A DNA stretch of 57,233 bases from Deltaproteobacteria bacterium (GTDB lineage Bacteria > Desulfobacterota > Desulfobulbia > Desulfobulbales > Desulfurivibrionaceae). The DNA lies in the NCBI GenBank assembly GCA_021802775.1, contig JAJZRJ010000015.1, positions 1 through 57,233 of the forward strand, given 5' to 3'. The position numbers and the translations under genes were made by a program. The notes under the pieces were generated by a model. That model ran no database searches, was not told the DNA's origin, and was given only the letters and a program-made list of their open reading frames with translations. This document shows positions 37,236-45,995 of this stretch, one piece after another (position 1 is the first letter of the stretch; each line of letters starts with the position of its first letter).

Positions 37236-38153
37236 GGTCGTTGCTCCTTCTGCTGATAAGTTATCAGGATACGCCGGCCCGCTTGCTGTGGCGGCGCCTT
37301 TGGGAAACAGCGTCTGAAACCGCTTCGGCATTGCTGCCGTAAATTCCAGCCGCTCACCGGTGAGTGGGTGCGTGAAGGCGAGAAAGGCGGCATGCAGCGC
37401 CAGCCGGCCAAGGGGGTCGCTGGCGGCGCCGTATTTTTTGTCGCCCGCCACCGGGTGGCCAAGGTCGGCAAGATGCACACGGATTTGATTCTTGCGGCCG
37501 GTGGTGATGGAGATATCAAGCAGGGCATATTCCGGCCCGGCCTCCCGCACCGCGTAATGGGTCACCGACAATTTGCCTTCCCCCTTGCCGCGCACCGTGT
37601 GCACCCGCAGCGCCTTGCTCTCGCGCAGACAACTGCTGATGGTACCGTGCGGCTCACCGGGTACCCCTTCGACCACGGCGATATACCGTTTCTCCACCGT
37701 GGGCCACTGCTCCTGCAAGGCCTTCTTCACGTCCTCACTTTTAGCAAAGACTAGCAAACCGGAGGTATCGCGGTCAAGCCGATGAACCACGAAAATTCGC
37801 GCGGCCGCATCCCGTTCTTTGAAATGGGCATTGAGCCGGTAATAGGCGGTGCGCTGTTTTTCTTTTTCCGTTGCGATGGAAAGCAGGCCGGCGGGCTTGA
37901 TGATGACGATGAGCGCATCATCCTCGTACACCACCGGTAGACCGGGGGGCGGTTCGGCGTTGCGCATCTCCTGGGCGGTTTTGATGCATACTTCGGCGCC
38001 GCGCGGTACGCGATGATCGAGTTGCGTCACCACCCTGCCGGCCACCGACACGGCGCGATACTTGACGAGCTGCTTCACCTTGGTGCGCGAGTAACCGGAC
38101 TCGGCCAGCAGTTCCAGAAGGGTGGTCGCGGTTTCGGTGGTCAGCGTTTTCAT
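37125..38153 (-). CDS. RluA-type pseudouridine synthase with Lys-rich tail
   Basis: Isomerises uridine in rRNA or tRNA. The 342-residue frame has an N-terminal S4-like domain ('SRTKVKQLVKYRAVSVAGRVV'), 'VVYEDDALIVIIKPAGLLSI', the catalytic 'HRLDRDTSGLLVF' with Asp127, 'ISITTGRKNQIRVHLADLGHPVAGDKKYG' and 'LALHAAFLAFTHPLTGE'. The fold ends near residue 290. The last 36 residues are a Lys-rich tail that has its own ribosome site and may be a separate protein read in the same frame. Specificity is unknown; the sequence is nearest the RluA/RluC/RluD group. No stop separates the enzyme from the tail. Confidence 0.9.
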   Translation of the reverse strand: MKTLTTETATTLLELLAESGYSRTKVKQLVKYRAVSVAGRVVTQLDHRVPRGAEVCIKTAQEMRNAEPPPGLPVVYEDDALIVIIKPAGLLSIATEKEKQRTAYYRLNAHFKERDAAARIFVVHRLDRDTSGLLVFAKSEDVKKALQEQWPTVEKRYIAVVEGVPGEPHGTISSCLRESKALRVHTVRGKGEGKLSVTHYAVREAGPEYALLDISITTGRKNQIRVHLADLGHPVAGDKKYGAASDPLGRLALHAAFLAFTHPLTGERLEFTAAMPKRFQTLFPKGAATASGPAYPDNLSAEGATTMSKAQDSKKETKKAPAKSIKEKRAEKKAKKAEKSRG

Positions 38154-38198
38154 GCTGCTGCGGCGAGGGCGCCGCTGATCGGCGAATCGCCCACGTGG

Positions 38199-39737
<1,539 letters not shown>

Positions 39738-39856
39738 CCAGCATTCCTTGAGTTCTGAGCAGGGGCGCCAGGCTGCGGCCCGATCTCGCGCGCAGCCAGT
39801 CCCTGATTTTTTTTTTGCGCCGGCACCTCTCTATAAAATAATTCCCAGCGCATGTA

Positions 39857-39872
39857 TATTGTTATTACAATA
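39857..39872. promoter_or_regulatory. candidate operator before the ZIP gene
   Basis: Perfect inverted repeat TATTGT-TATT-ACAATA, 58 bases before the ZIP transporter start and downstream of a possible TATAAA -10 box near 39831. Position and symmetry fit a dimeric metal-responsive repressor site such as a Zur, Fur or MntR type; the regulator is not identified. Confidence 0.4.
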
Positions 39873-39929
39873 AAATACGCAGCCCGCATATCCCTTTTCC
39901 CAAACCATACCTCACGGAGAGGTCGCAGC

Positions 39930-40745
39930 ATGCTCGCTCTGTTCACCCCGCTGCACCCGATCACCCAAGCGTTTGTCGCCACCCTCTTCACCTGGCTCGT
40001 TACCGCGGCCGGCGCTGCTTTGGTCTTCTGGACCAAAAAGGTGAACCCGAAGCTGCTCGATTCCATGCTCGGTTTTGCCGCCGGGGTGATGATCGCCGCG
40101 AGCTTCTGGTCGCTGCTCGCGCCGGGCATCGAGATGGCCGGTCAGATGGCGATGAATCCCTGGCGTACCGCCGCGCTCGGCTTCATGGCCGGCGGCATCT
40201 TCATGCGCCTGATCGACCTCTATCTGCCCCATCTCCACCCGGGGATGCCTATGGCCAGAAGCGAGGGCATCAAGACTACCTGGCAGCGCAGCACGTTGCT
40301 GGTGCTGGCCATCACCCTGCACAACATCCCGGAAGGGCTGGCGGTGGGCGTGGCCTTTGGCGCCGTGGCCGCGGGGCTGCCTTCCGCCACCATCGGCGGT
40401 GCCATCGCCCTGGCGGTGGGCATCGCGCTTCAGAATTTCCCGGAAGGCGCCGCGGTTTCCCTGCCGCTTCGGCGGGAAGGCATGGGCCGTTGGCGGAGCT
40501 TTCTCATGGGCCAGGCATCCGGCCTGGTCGAACCGGTCGCCGGGGTCTTGGGCGCCTGCTTCGTTCTCCGCATGCAGCACATCCTGCCCTATGCCCTCTG
40601 CTTTGCCGCCGGCGCCATGATCTTCGTCGTAGTGGAGGAGCTGATTCCGGAGTCGCAGAAAACCCCCAGCCACGTCGATCTGGTCACCATGGCAACCCTC
40701 ACCGGCTTTGCGGTGATGATGATCCTCGACGTGGCTCTCGGTTAA
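39930..40745 (+). CDS. ZIP family metal transporter
   Basis: Takes up divalent metals (zinc, iron, manganese) into the cytoplasm. The 271-residue protein has about eight membrane helices, with the metal-site motifs 'TLHNIPEGLAVGVAFG' in helix IV and 'LQNFPEGAAVSLPL' in helix V, the ZupT/GufA pattern. 'AAGAMIFVVVEELIPES' near residue 235 is also characteristic. The ATG at 39930 is chosen for GGAGAGG; the upstream in-frame ATG lies next to the candidate operator. A methyltransferase gene follows after 51 bases, possibly in one operon. Confidence 0.88.
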   Translation: MLALFTPLHPITQAFVATLFTWLVTAAGAALVFWTKKVNPKLLDSMLGFAAGVMIAASFWSLLAPGIEMAGQMAMNPWRTAALGFMAGGIFMRLIDLYLPHLHPGMPMARSEGIKTTWQRSTLLVLAITLHNIPEGLAVGVAFGAVAAGLPSATIGGAIALAVGIALQNFPEGAAVSLPLRREGMGRWRSFLMGQASGLVEPVAGVLGACFVLRMQHILPYALCFAAGAMIFVVVEELIPESQKTPSHVDLVTMATLTGFAVMMILDVALG

Positions 40746-40796
40746 CCCGCGGCGACACGCCGACCAAGTCGCCCGCACTCATCAAGGAGAATCCCC

Positions 40797-41816
40797 ATGC
40801 AGATCAAAACCCTGATGACCTTTATCGGCTGGCCCCATGCCCTGACGCAGGTTCGCCTCACCCGCGACCTCGACCCCTTCCTGCGCCTGCATTTCCTTTA
40901 CGCCGCCATCGAGACCGGATTGCTGGCGCACCTGAACGCGGCACCCGCAACCCGGGAAACCCTCGCCCGGCAACTGGGCGCGGCCCGGCCCGAGTTTCTT
41001 TACCTGCTGCTTGATCTGGGGGTTGCCCTGGGCGAGCTGGCCCTGGCCGCTGGCCTTTACAGCCTGAAGGGGCAGCGGGCCAGGGCGCTGGGTGACCCGA
41101 ACGGCGATGCCCTGGCCGCCTTTCTCGAAGAATGCATCGCCTATCACGGCTCGGTCTATCGGCATCTGGCCGGGCGGATCAAGGGGGATCCGCTTGGCAA
41201 CTACCTGGAGGACAAGGGTCCGCTGATCGCCCGCTCCTCCCGCACCTTAGAGCCGCTCATGAAGGAATTTGTCACCGACACGGCCGCCCGCTGCCAGCCG
41301 GCCCGACTTCTTGAAATCGGCTGCGGCTCGGGTATCTACCTGCGCTATGCCGCGGCCGCCCACCCAACGGCTCGGGGGATCGGCATTGACCTGGAGCCGG
41401 CCGTGGTCCAGCAAGCGCAGGAAAATCTTACCGGCTGGGGCCTCGCGGAGCGTTTCACTATCCTCGCGGCCGATATCCGAAATGCCCCCGCGGAACTCGA
41501 CGGCCCTTTCGATCTCATATCGCTGTACAACAATCTCTACTACTTCGCCCCGGAGGAAAGGCCGGCGCTCTTCCGGCACATCCACGCCCGCCTCGCCCCG
41601 CGTGGCACCTTTGCCAGCGTCTCGCTCATGCGGGGGCCGAGCGCCATGGCCATCAACTTCGACATCGTCCTGCGCTCCACCATCGGCTGTGCGGCGCTGC
41701 CCGGCCTCGACGAAACCATCGACCAGTTGCGCGCCGCAGGGTTTGCCGAAATCGAGCCGGCGCACATCCTGCCCTTGGGGAATTTTTACGGCATTCGCGC
41801 CCAGCGCGGGGAATAG
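40797..41816 (+). CDS. SAM-dependent methyltransferase with winged-helix N-terminus
   Basis: A 339-residue class I methyltransferase. An N-terminal helical dimerisation/winged-helix part (residues 20-100, 'IETGLLAHLNAAPATRETLARQL') resembles the O-methyltransferase family 2. The SAM fold follows with motif I 'RLLEIGCGSGIYLRYAA', 'GIGIDLEPAVVQQA' (acidic ribose-binding residue), 'FTILAADIRN' and 'FDLISLYNNLYYF'. Substrate unknown; it may act on a small hydroxylated molecule. AAGGAG gives the start. It follows the ZIP gene and ends before a 40-bp palindromic terminator. Confidence 0.82.
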   Translation: MQIKTLMTFIGWPHALTQVRLTRDLDPFLRLHFLYAAIETGLLAHLNAAPATRETLARQLGAARPEFLYLLLDLGVALGELALAAGLYSLKGQRARALGDPNGDALAAFLEECIAYHGSVYRHLAGRIKGDPLGNYLEDKGPLIARSSRTLEPLMKEFVTDTAARCQPARLLEIGCGSGIYLRYAAAAHPTARGIGIDLEPAVVQQAQENLTGWGLAERFTILAADIRNAPAELDGPFDLISLYNNLYYFAPEERPALFRHIHARLAPRGTFASVSLMRGPSAMAINFDIVLRSTIGCAALPGLDETIDQLRAAGFAEIEPAHILPLGNFYGIRAQRGE

Positions 41817-41904
41817 GGAGAAGCACTCGCCAAAACGGCAGTAAGTACGGTCAGGGCGTTCTTGCGGAACAACGTTTTGGGCAAGGCCGGCAGCCAGCAT
41901 CCCG

Positions 41905-41944
41905 TCCGATAAAAGACCCTGCCGCGGCAGGGTCTTTTATCGGA
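41905..41944. terminator. bidirectional terminator, perfect 40-bp palindrome
   Basis: TCCGATAAAAGACCCTGCCG reads the same on the other strand over 40 bases with no loop mismatch. The inner GACCCTGCC/GGCAGGGTC stem with flanking A4 and T4 terminates both the methyltransferase message and the convergent chemoreceptor message. Confidence 0.85.
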
Positions 41945-41962
41945 CTTCATGACACCTTGTGA

Positions 41963-43516
41963 TCAGCGGCTGCCGGGCAAAGCCAGCCGCTCAATACCAC
42001 CCCGCTCCGGGGCAGCCCGGCGGGCGGCCCGTCCCTCCACCAATTCAGTAAGGTTCTGGATATTCTCGCGCAGCATGATGGTCTGCGACATCACCGCCTC
42101 GGCGGCCGCGGCCAGTTCTTCGGCGCTGGCCGCCAATTGCTGGGTGCCGCTGTCCATCTCGGTGACTGCCTTGTTGATCTGGACAATGCCCTGGGTCTGC
42201 TCGTGGGAGGCGTTGGATATCTCCTCGATGAGCACCCCGACCTTCTTGGTGCCGCCGATCACCTCATTCGATTCCTCGACCACGTTGTTCACCTTGGCCA
42301 GGCCGTCGTTCACGTTCTTGATCGCCCGTTCGATGAGGGCCGAGGAATTCTTGGCCGAATCCGCCGCCCGCATCGCCAGATTGCGCACCTCGTCGGCCAC
42401 CACGGCGAAACCGGCACCGTGTTCGCCGGCCCGGGCCGCCTCCACTGCGGCATTCAACGCCAGCAGATTGGTCTGGAAGGCGATGCTCTCGATCTCCTTG
42501 ATGATGGTGGCGATCTCGTCGCTGTCCTTCTTGATGGCGTGCATGCTCTTCTGCATCTCGCCGATATCGAGGTTCGCCTTGTTGCTCACCTCGGCGTTGT
42601 GGCGCATGGAACCGTTGGCCTCGGAGGAGTTGGTGTCGTTCTGCTGGATCATGGCGGTGATCTCTTCCAGCGAGGCGCTGGTCTCCTCGAGCGAGGCCGC
42701 CATTTCCGAGGCCATCTCCGCCAGTTGCTGGGTCGAGCCCGAGGTGGCGCGGGACTCGTCGGTGATGCGGTCCGCGGCGTGATCCAGCTCGCCGACGATA
42801 CCGTTGATGGTGCGGACGATCTTCTGCACGAAGATGACGGAGAGAACGATCACCGCCAGGATCGACACTATCCCGCCGGCGGTAAAGAAGAGGGTGAACC
42901 AGTTCACCTGCTTGATGGTGGACTCCTTGATCTGCCCGGTGACTCCGCGCAGCTCGTCCACCGCCTCCTTGGTGCTGCTCATGAGGTCGTAGTACATGTC
43001 GAAGAAGTCGCCCTCGAAGAGGGCGGCGGCGCCAGCCTTATCCCCCCGCTGAAGCGCCGGCAGGATCTGGGTCTTGACGATCTCCTTCATCCGGCCCCAA
43101 TTGGCCTCGGCCTGCCGATAGGAGGTGACCACGGCAGAGCCTTCGGGGATGGCGTGGCAGGAGCCGCAGTGCATCTGCTTGGGATCGCCGCCGCCCTTGA
43201 GCTTCGCCTGCATCGCGGCCAGCGCCTCGTCCTGCTTCTCGATGGTGGTACGCAGGCCGCTCATGGTCTCTTCATCGTATTCAAGGATCTGGGATTTCAG
43301 AATGCTGTTCAGCAGGTTGAAGTTGAGGCGGGCGCGGGCAAGATCGTCGATATACCCGGTCTTCATCTCGATGCCGCTGTAAGTCCGGCCACCGATCTGT
43401 ACCTTTTTAATGATAAAAAGGCCAAGCCCGATGCTGATCATGAGGGAAATGGAGACGAATGCCACCAGCAAGAACAATTTTTTTCGCAGACTCAATCCGT
43501 TAAGCCATGCCGCCAT
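41963..43516 (-). CDS. methyl-accepting chemotaxis protein with periplasmic haem c motif
   Basis: A 517-residue chemoreceptor. TM1 is about residues 13-36 and TM2 about 206-230; the sensor loop between them contains CGSCH (Cys117-Cys120-His121), a covalent haem c site, set in a helical four-helix-bundle-like region. A HAMP-like linker and the cytoplasmic coiled coil follow, with the hairpin tip 'FQTNLLALNAAVEAARAGEHGAGFAVVADEVRNLA', which is invariant and binds CheA/CheW. Haem-bearing chemoreceptors sense redox state or gases in Geobacter and Desulfovibrio (known family). The ATG at 43516 has GGAGGG; the longer frame would disrupt the N-terminal anchor. No che genes are nearby. Confidence 0.93.
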   Translation of the reverse strand: MAAWLNGLSLRKKLFLLVAFVSISLMISIGLGLFIIKKVQIGGRTYSGIEMKTGYIDDLARARLNFNLLNSILKSQILEYDEETMSGLRTTIEKQDEALAAMQAKLKGGGDPKQMHCGSCHAIPEGSAVVTSYRQAEANWGRMKEIVKTQILPALQRGDKAGAAALFEGDFFDMYYDLMSSTKEAVDELRGVTGQIKESTIKQVNWFTLFFTAGGIVSILAVIVLSVIFVQKIVRTINGIVGELDHAADRITDESRATSGSTQQLAEMASEMAASLEETSASLEEITAMIQQNDTNSSEANGSMRHNAEVSNKANLDIGEMQKSMHAIKKDSDEIATIIKEIESIAFQTNLLALNAAVEAARAGEHGAGFAVVADEVRNLAMRAADSAKNSSALIERAIKNVNDGLAKVNNVVEESNEVIGGTKKVGVLIEEISNASHEQTQGIVQINKAVTEMDSGTQQLAASAEELAAAAEAVMSQTIMLRENIQNLTELVEGRAARRAAPERGGIERLALPGSR

Positions 43517-43635
43517 ACTTTCCCTCCCTCCGTATCTGCCCCCAACAATACGATAAACCCCAGCCCCTACCACCTATATACACACAATTTTGTCCCCTTA
43601 GCCAGAGCAAAACAAGGTAATTCCTACCCAAACCG

Positions 43636-43659
43636 GACCAAATCCGAGAGGATTTGGTC
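43636..43659 (+). promoter_or_regulatory. hairpin abutting the transposase start
   Basis: GACCAAATCC-GAGA-GGATTTGGTC: a perfect 10-bp stem with a GNRA tetraloop ending one base before the ATG at 43660. It would hide the ribosome site of the IS1595-like gene, or may be part of the element end. Confidence 0.5.
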
Positions 43660-44010
43660 ATGAAAAAGTGTCCGAGCTGTGGTTTTGCAAAAGCTTATGA
43701 ATCAGGTGATGGCCGCTGCAAGTGCAAACGCTGCGGCCATCGCTATCGCTGGCAGAATGGGTGGTCGGCAAGCCGCCTGGGCGATTCCGTAGCCCTTCGA
43801 GGGAGCGCCTGCGATGAGACCACCTTTGGCGGTGCGCGGCATGGCAAACGGGGTTGGGGCGCCGATGGCAAGGTGATCGTTTTCGGCATCGTCAAGCGCA
43901 ATGGTCAAGTCAAGGCCATGCCGATTGCTCCGCTGCATGCTTTGCCGGCCCCTACCGCTACCGCAGCAACATCCCCTCCCGGCGCTTGGCCGAAGATACA
44001 ATTTTTTATA
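43660..44010 (+). pseudogene. IS1595-type transposase remnant
   Basis: The N-terminal zinc ribbon ('MKKCPSCGFAKAYESGDGR', 'CKCKRCGHRYRW') and the start of the DDE domain ('DETTFGGARHGKRGWGADGKVIVFGIVKRNGQVKAMPI') are clearly IS1595/ISXO2-like. The first catalytic Asp is present, but after 'MPI' the frame turns into Pro/Ala-rich nonsense and the remaining two thirds of the transposase is absent. A stretch between the zinc ribbon and DDE part also looks shortened. No target duplications could be defined. The element is dead. Confidence 0.8.
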
Positions 44011-44426
44011 CTGGTACAAAATTCTCCAGACCCTTTTCCAACGGAAAAGCCTCGGTTCTACAAGGTGATACAATCATTATCCCGAAATCCCACAAAATTT
44101 TCTTTACCCGCCGGCAGCCCGTGGTTTTTACGGGAAAAATTCCTGTTCCCGCCGAGCCCTCTCTCCTCAGACAGTATAAAAAATTACACCGGCCATCTCC
44201 TTGCCGTCCTGGTGGTTGGCCAACAAAACAACGGCAGAACAATCAGTTATCACTTTCTTCTTTTTTCTTCTCCCGCTGGCATAAGGGTTGCATTTTACCG
44301 AGAGCGAGTACACAACTCTTATCTCCTTTCTCCTGCAAGAAGGCCGCCTCTGGATCCCAGGGTCGGCCTTCTTGTTTCTGGCCGCGGGAAGAACCTCGGC
44401 CCCCACCGTGCATGGGCGCTACGCGC
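44011..44426. other. AT-rich non-coding region with a strong hairpin
   Basis: Roughly 400 bases without a recognisable gene; base composition is lower in GC than its neighbours and may be decayed insertion DNA. The one clear structure is CAAGAAGGCCG / CGGCCTTCTTG at 44336-44374, an 11-bp perfect stem with a 17-base loop and TTT after it, possibly a weak plus-strand terminator. Confidence 0.45.
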
Positions 44427-44810
44427 TCAGAATTTCTCTTCCGGCTTGGGGGGAACGAAGCGCAGACCGAGGTGGCAGCCGCCGGCGGGCAACCGCCGCA
44501 CCCAGACGCAGTGCGCCCGCCTGGTCTGGGTGCGGCCATGCAGATCGAAACGCATCTCAAAGGGGAGTTCTTCGTGGACCTCGAAGCAGATTCCCTGCTC
44601 GGAAATATTGACGCCCCTGGCCCGCAGCACGTCAAAGTCGCCCATGAACTCCACGTCGCTCGCCAACGGCAACCGGGGTGGGCGCTCCACCGGACAGATG
44701 CTGCCACGTAAAGCCGCGCCGGCAAGCCGCGCTTCCAGCTCGGCCACCTGCCGGCGAAGCGCAACGACTTCAGCCTCAAGCTCCTCTCTGCTCTGTTGGC
44801 GGTTGTTCAC
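44427..44810 (-). CDS. PilZ-domain protein with N-terminal coiled coil
   Basis: A 127-residue protein: residues 5-32 form a coiled coil ('EELEAEVVALRRQVAELEARL'), followed by a PilZ beta-barrel with an Arg-rich lead-in 'VERPPRLPLASDVEF', 'ARGVNISEQGICFEV' and 'HLGLRFVPP'. PilZ proteins bind cyclic di-GMP through RxxxR and (D/N)xSxxG; here the first is shortened to RPPR and the second reads NISEQG, so binding is possible but not certain. The start codon is GTG with an AGGT site. Lone gene. It may control motility or surface traits. Confidence 0.75.
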   Translation of the reverse strand: MNNRQQSREELEAEVVALRRQVAELEARLAGAALRGSICPVERPPRLPLASDVEFMGDFDVLRARGVNISEQGICFEVHEELPFEMRFDLHGRTQTRRAHCVWVRRLPAGGCHLGLRFVPPKPEEKF

Positions 44811-44970
44811 AAGGACCTCGCTGGTGGGTTACGGGGAGCGCCTTGGCGCTGCCCCCAAAAAACATACCCCATCATAGATACTTTTTTTTTCAAAAAGGCA
44901 AGAAAAGGACCCGGCGGCGGCAACTCCGCGACTATGCTATTATAAGAAAAAAAGCCCAGGAACAGCGACG

Positions 44971-45441
44971 ATGCCAAACAGCAAGGAAGACGAAATCAAC
45001 CGGGAATACACCTACATGCGGCAGCTGTTGGGCTCGGACGCCGAGGTCTGGCGAGTGCTGCAACACCAATTCTCGGTGCTGCAGCAACGGCTGCAGACCA
45101 TCTTTACCCTGGGCGCCTTGGGCATCACGGTGACCGGCTTTTCCGGCCACCGCATCGTGGCGGCCGGCCCGGCCAGCGGCATTCCCCTGGTGATCGGCCT
45201 TATCACCATCCTGATCGCCCTCTATCTCGCCCTTGCCGGTTCCAGCAAACTCCGCTGGCTCTCCACCTTCCATGGCCCGGCGGTCGCGGAAAACTTCACG
45301 GCAATCATCGTCGCCCGCAACGAAAAATCCCGGCGCTTCAAACAGGCGCTCACCGTGCTGCTCGTGGGCCTCGGCTGGTACGTGCTGGCCATCTCGATCT
45401 TCCTGCTGCGCGCCTCGCTCCGGCAGATTCCGATCTATTAG
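44971..45441 (+). CDS. small membrane protein, unknown function
   Basis: A 156-residue protein. The N-terminal 40 residues are soluble and helical ('SKEDEINREYTYMRQLLG', 'WRVLQHQFSVLQQRLQTI'). Three membrane segments follow at about 43-62, 67-88 and 124-147, with a short cytoplasmic or periplasmic stretch containing 'STFHGPAVAENFTAII' between the last two. The architecture recalls SLATT-like effector proteins, but I see no convincing signature. No convincing ribosome site beyond AGGAA-like bases. It is convergent with the cyclic-nucleotide-binding gene, 9 bases apart. Confidence 0.65.
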   Translation: MPNSKEDEINREYTYMRQLLGSDAEVWRVLQHQFSVLQQRLQTIFTLGALGITVTGFSGHRIVAAGPASGIPLVIGLITILIALYLALAGSSKLRWLSTFHGPAVAENFTAIIVARNEKSRRFKQALTVLLVGLGWYVLAISIFLLRASLRQIPIY

Positions 45442-45450
45442 CTACTCGCC

Positions 45451-45966
45451 TCATCTCTTGGTGGCCAGCGGGGCACTCTTCTTCACCTGCTCCAGTTCCT
45501 GCCGCACCTTGAGATAGTCTTCGGTGGTCAGCCGCAAGCGCTGGGTCAGGATATGGGCGAACATCCGGTACATGGCGGACCGGAAATCGGCATCATTCTT
45601 GTCGGCGGACCGATCCAACCGGGAGGCATCCACCGTCAGACAGGTAGCCTCGCCCACGGCCCGTACCGTGGCAGAACGGGGCGAGCCGTCCACCAGGCTC
45701 ATCTCGCCAAAGACATCCCCGGTGCGGCGCAGGGTGGAAAGCATCCTCCCGCCCTTGCTGACCTGCACAGCACCGGAGAAGAGAAAATACATGCACCGTT
45801 CCTGCTCCCCTTCCTGGATCACGGTTTCGCCTGCCTCATACGTGCGGATCTTGCACAGGCGCAGCAATGATTTGAGGCGATGATCATCAAAGGCCGCAAA
45901 GGCTGGAAGCAGTTTGATGCGCGCCACCAGATGATCTTGCCCCTCCAGGTAGGCGGATTCCTTCAT
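45451..45966 (-). CDS. cyclic nucleotide-binding domain protein
   Basis: A 171-residue stand-alone cNMP-binding domain. The beta roll runs from 'LLPAFAAFDDHRLKSLLRLCKIRTYEAGETVIQEGE' to the phosphate-binding cassette 'GDVFGEMSLVDGSPRSATVRA', which keeps the Glu and Arg that hold the cyclic phosphate. A C-terminal helix follows, but no helix-turn-helix DNA-binding domain, so it is not a Crp-type regulator; it probably acts through protein contacts. The ATG at 45966 has AAGGAGAG. It is 29 bases after bioA on the same strand. Confidence 0.85.
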   Translation of the reverse strand: MKESAYLEGQDHLVARIKLLPAFAAFDDHRLKSLLRLCKIRTYEAGETVIQEGEQERCMYFLFSGAVQVSKGGRMLSTLRRTGDVFGEMSLVDGSPRSATVRAVGEATCLTVDASRLDRSADKNDADFRSAMYRMFAHILTQRLRLTTEDYLKVRQELEQVKKSAPLATKR

Positions 45967-45995
45967 GGGCTCTCCTTGCCGCAAAAGTCCGGGGG

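Noticed and set aside
43854..44711. 285-codon plus-strand frame over the IS remnant and PilZ gene
   Set aside because: It crosses hairpins and the antisense of PilZ, and shows no family resemblance.
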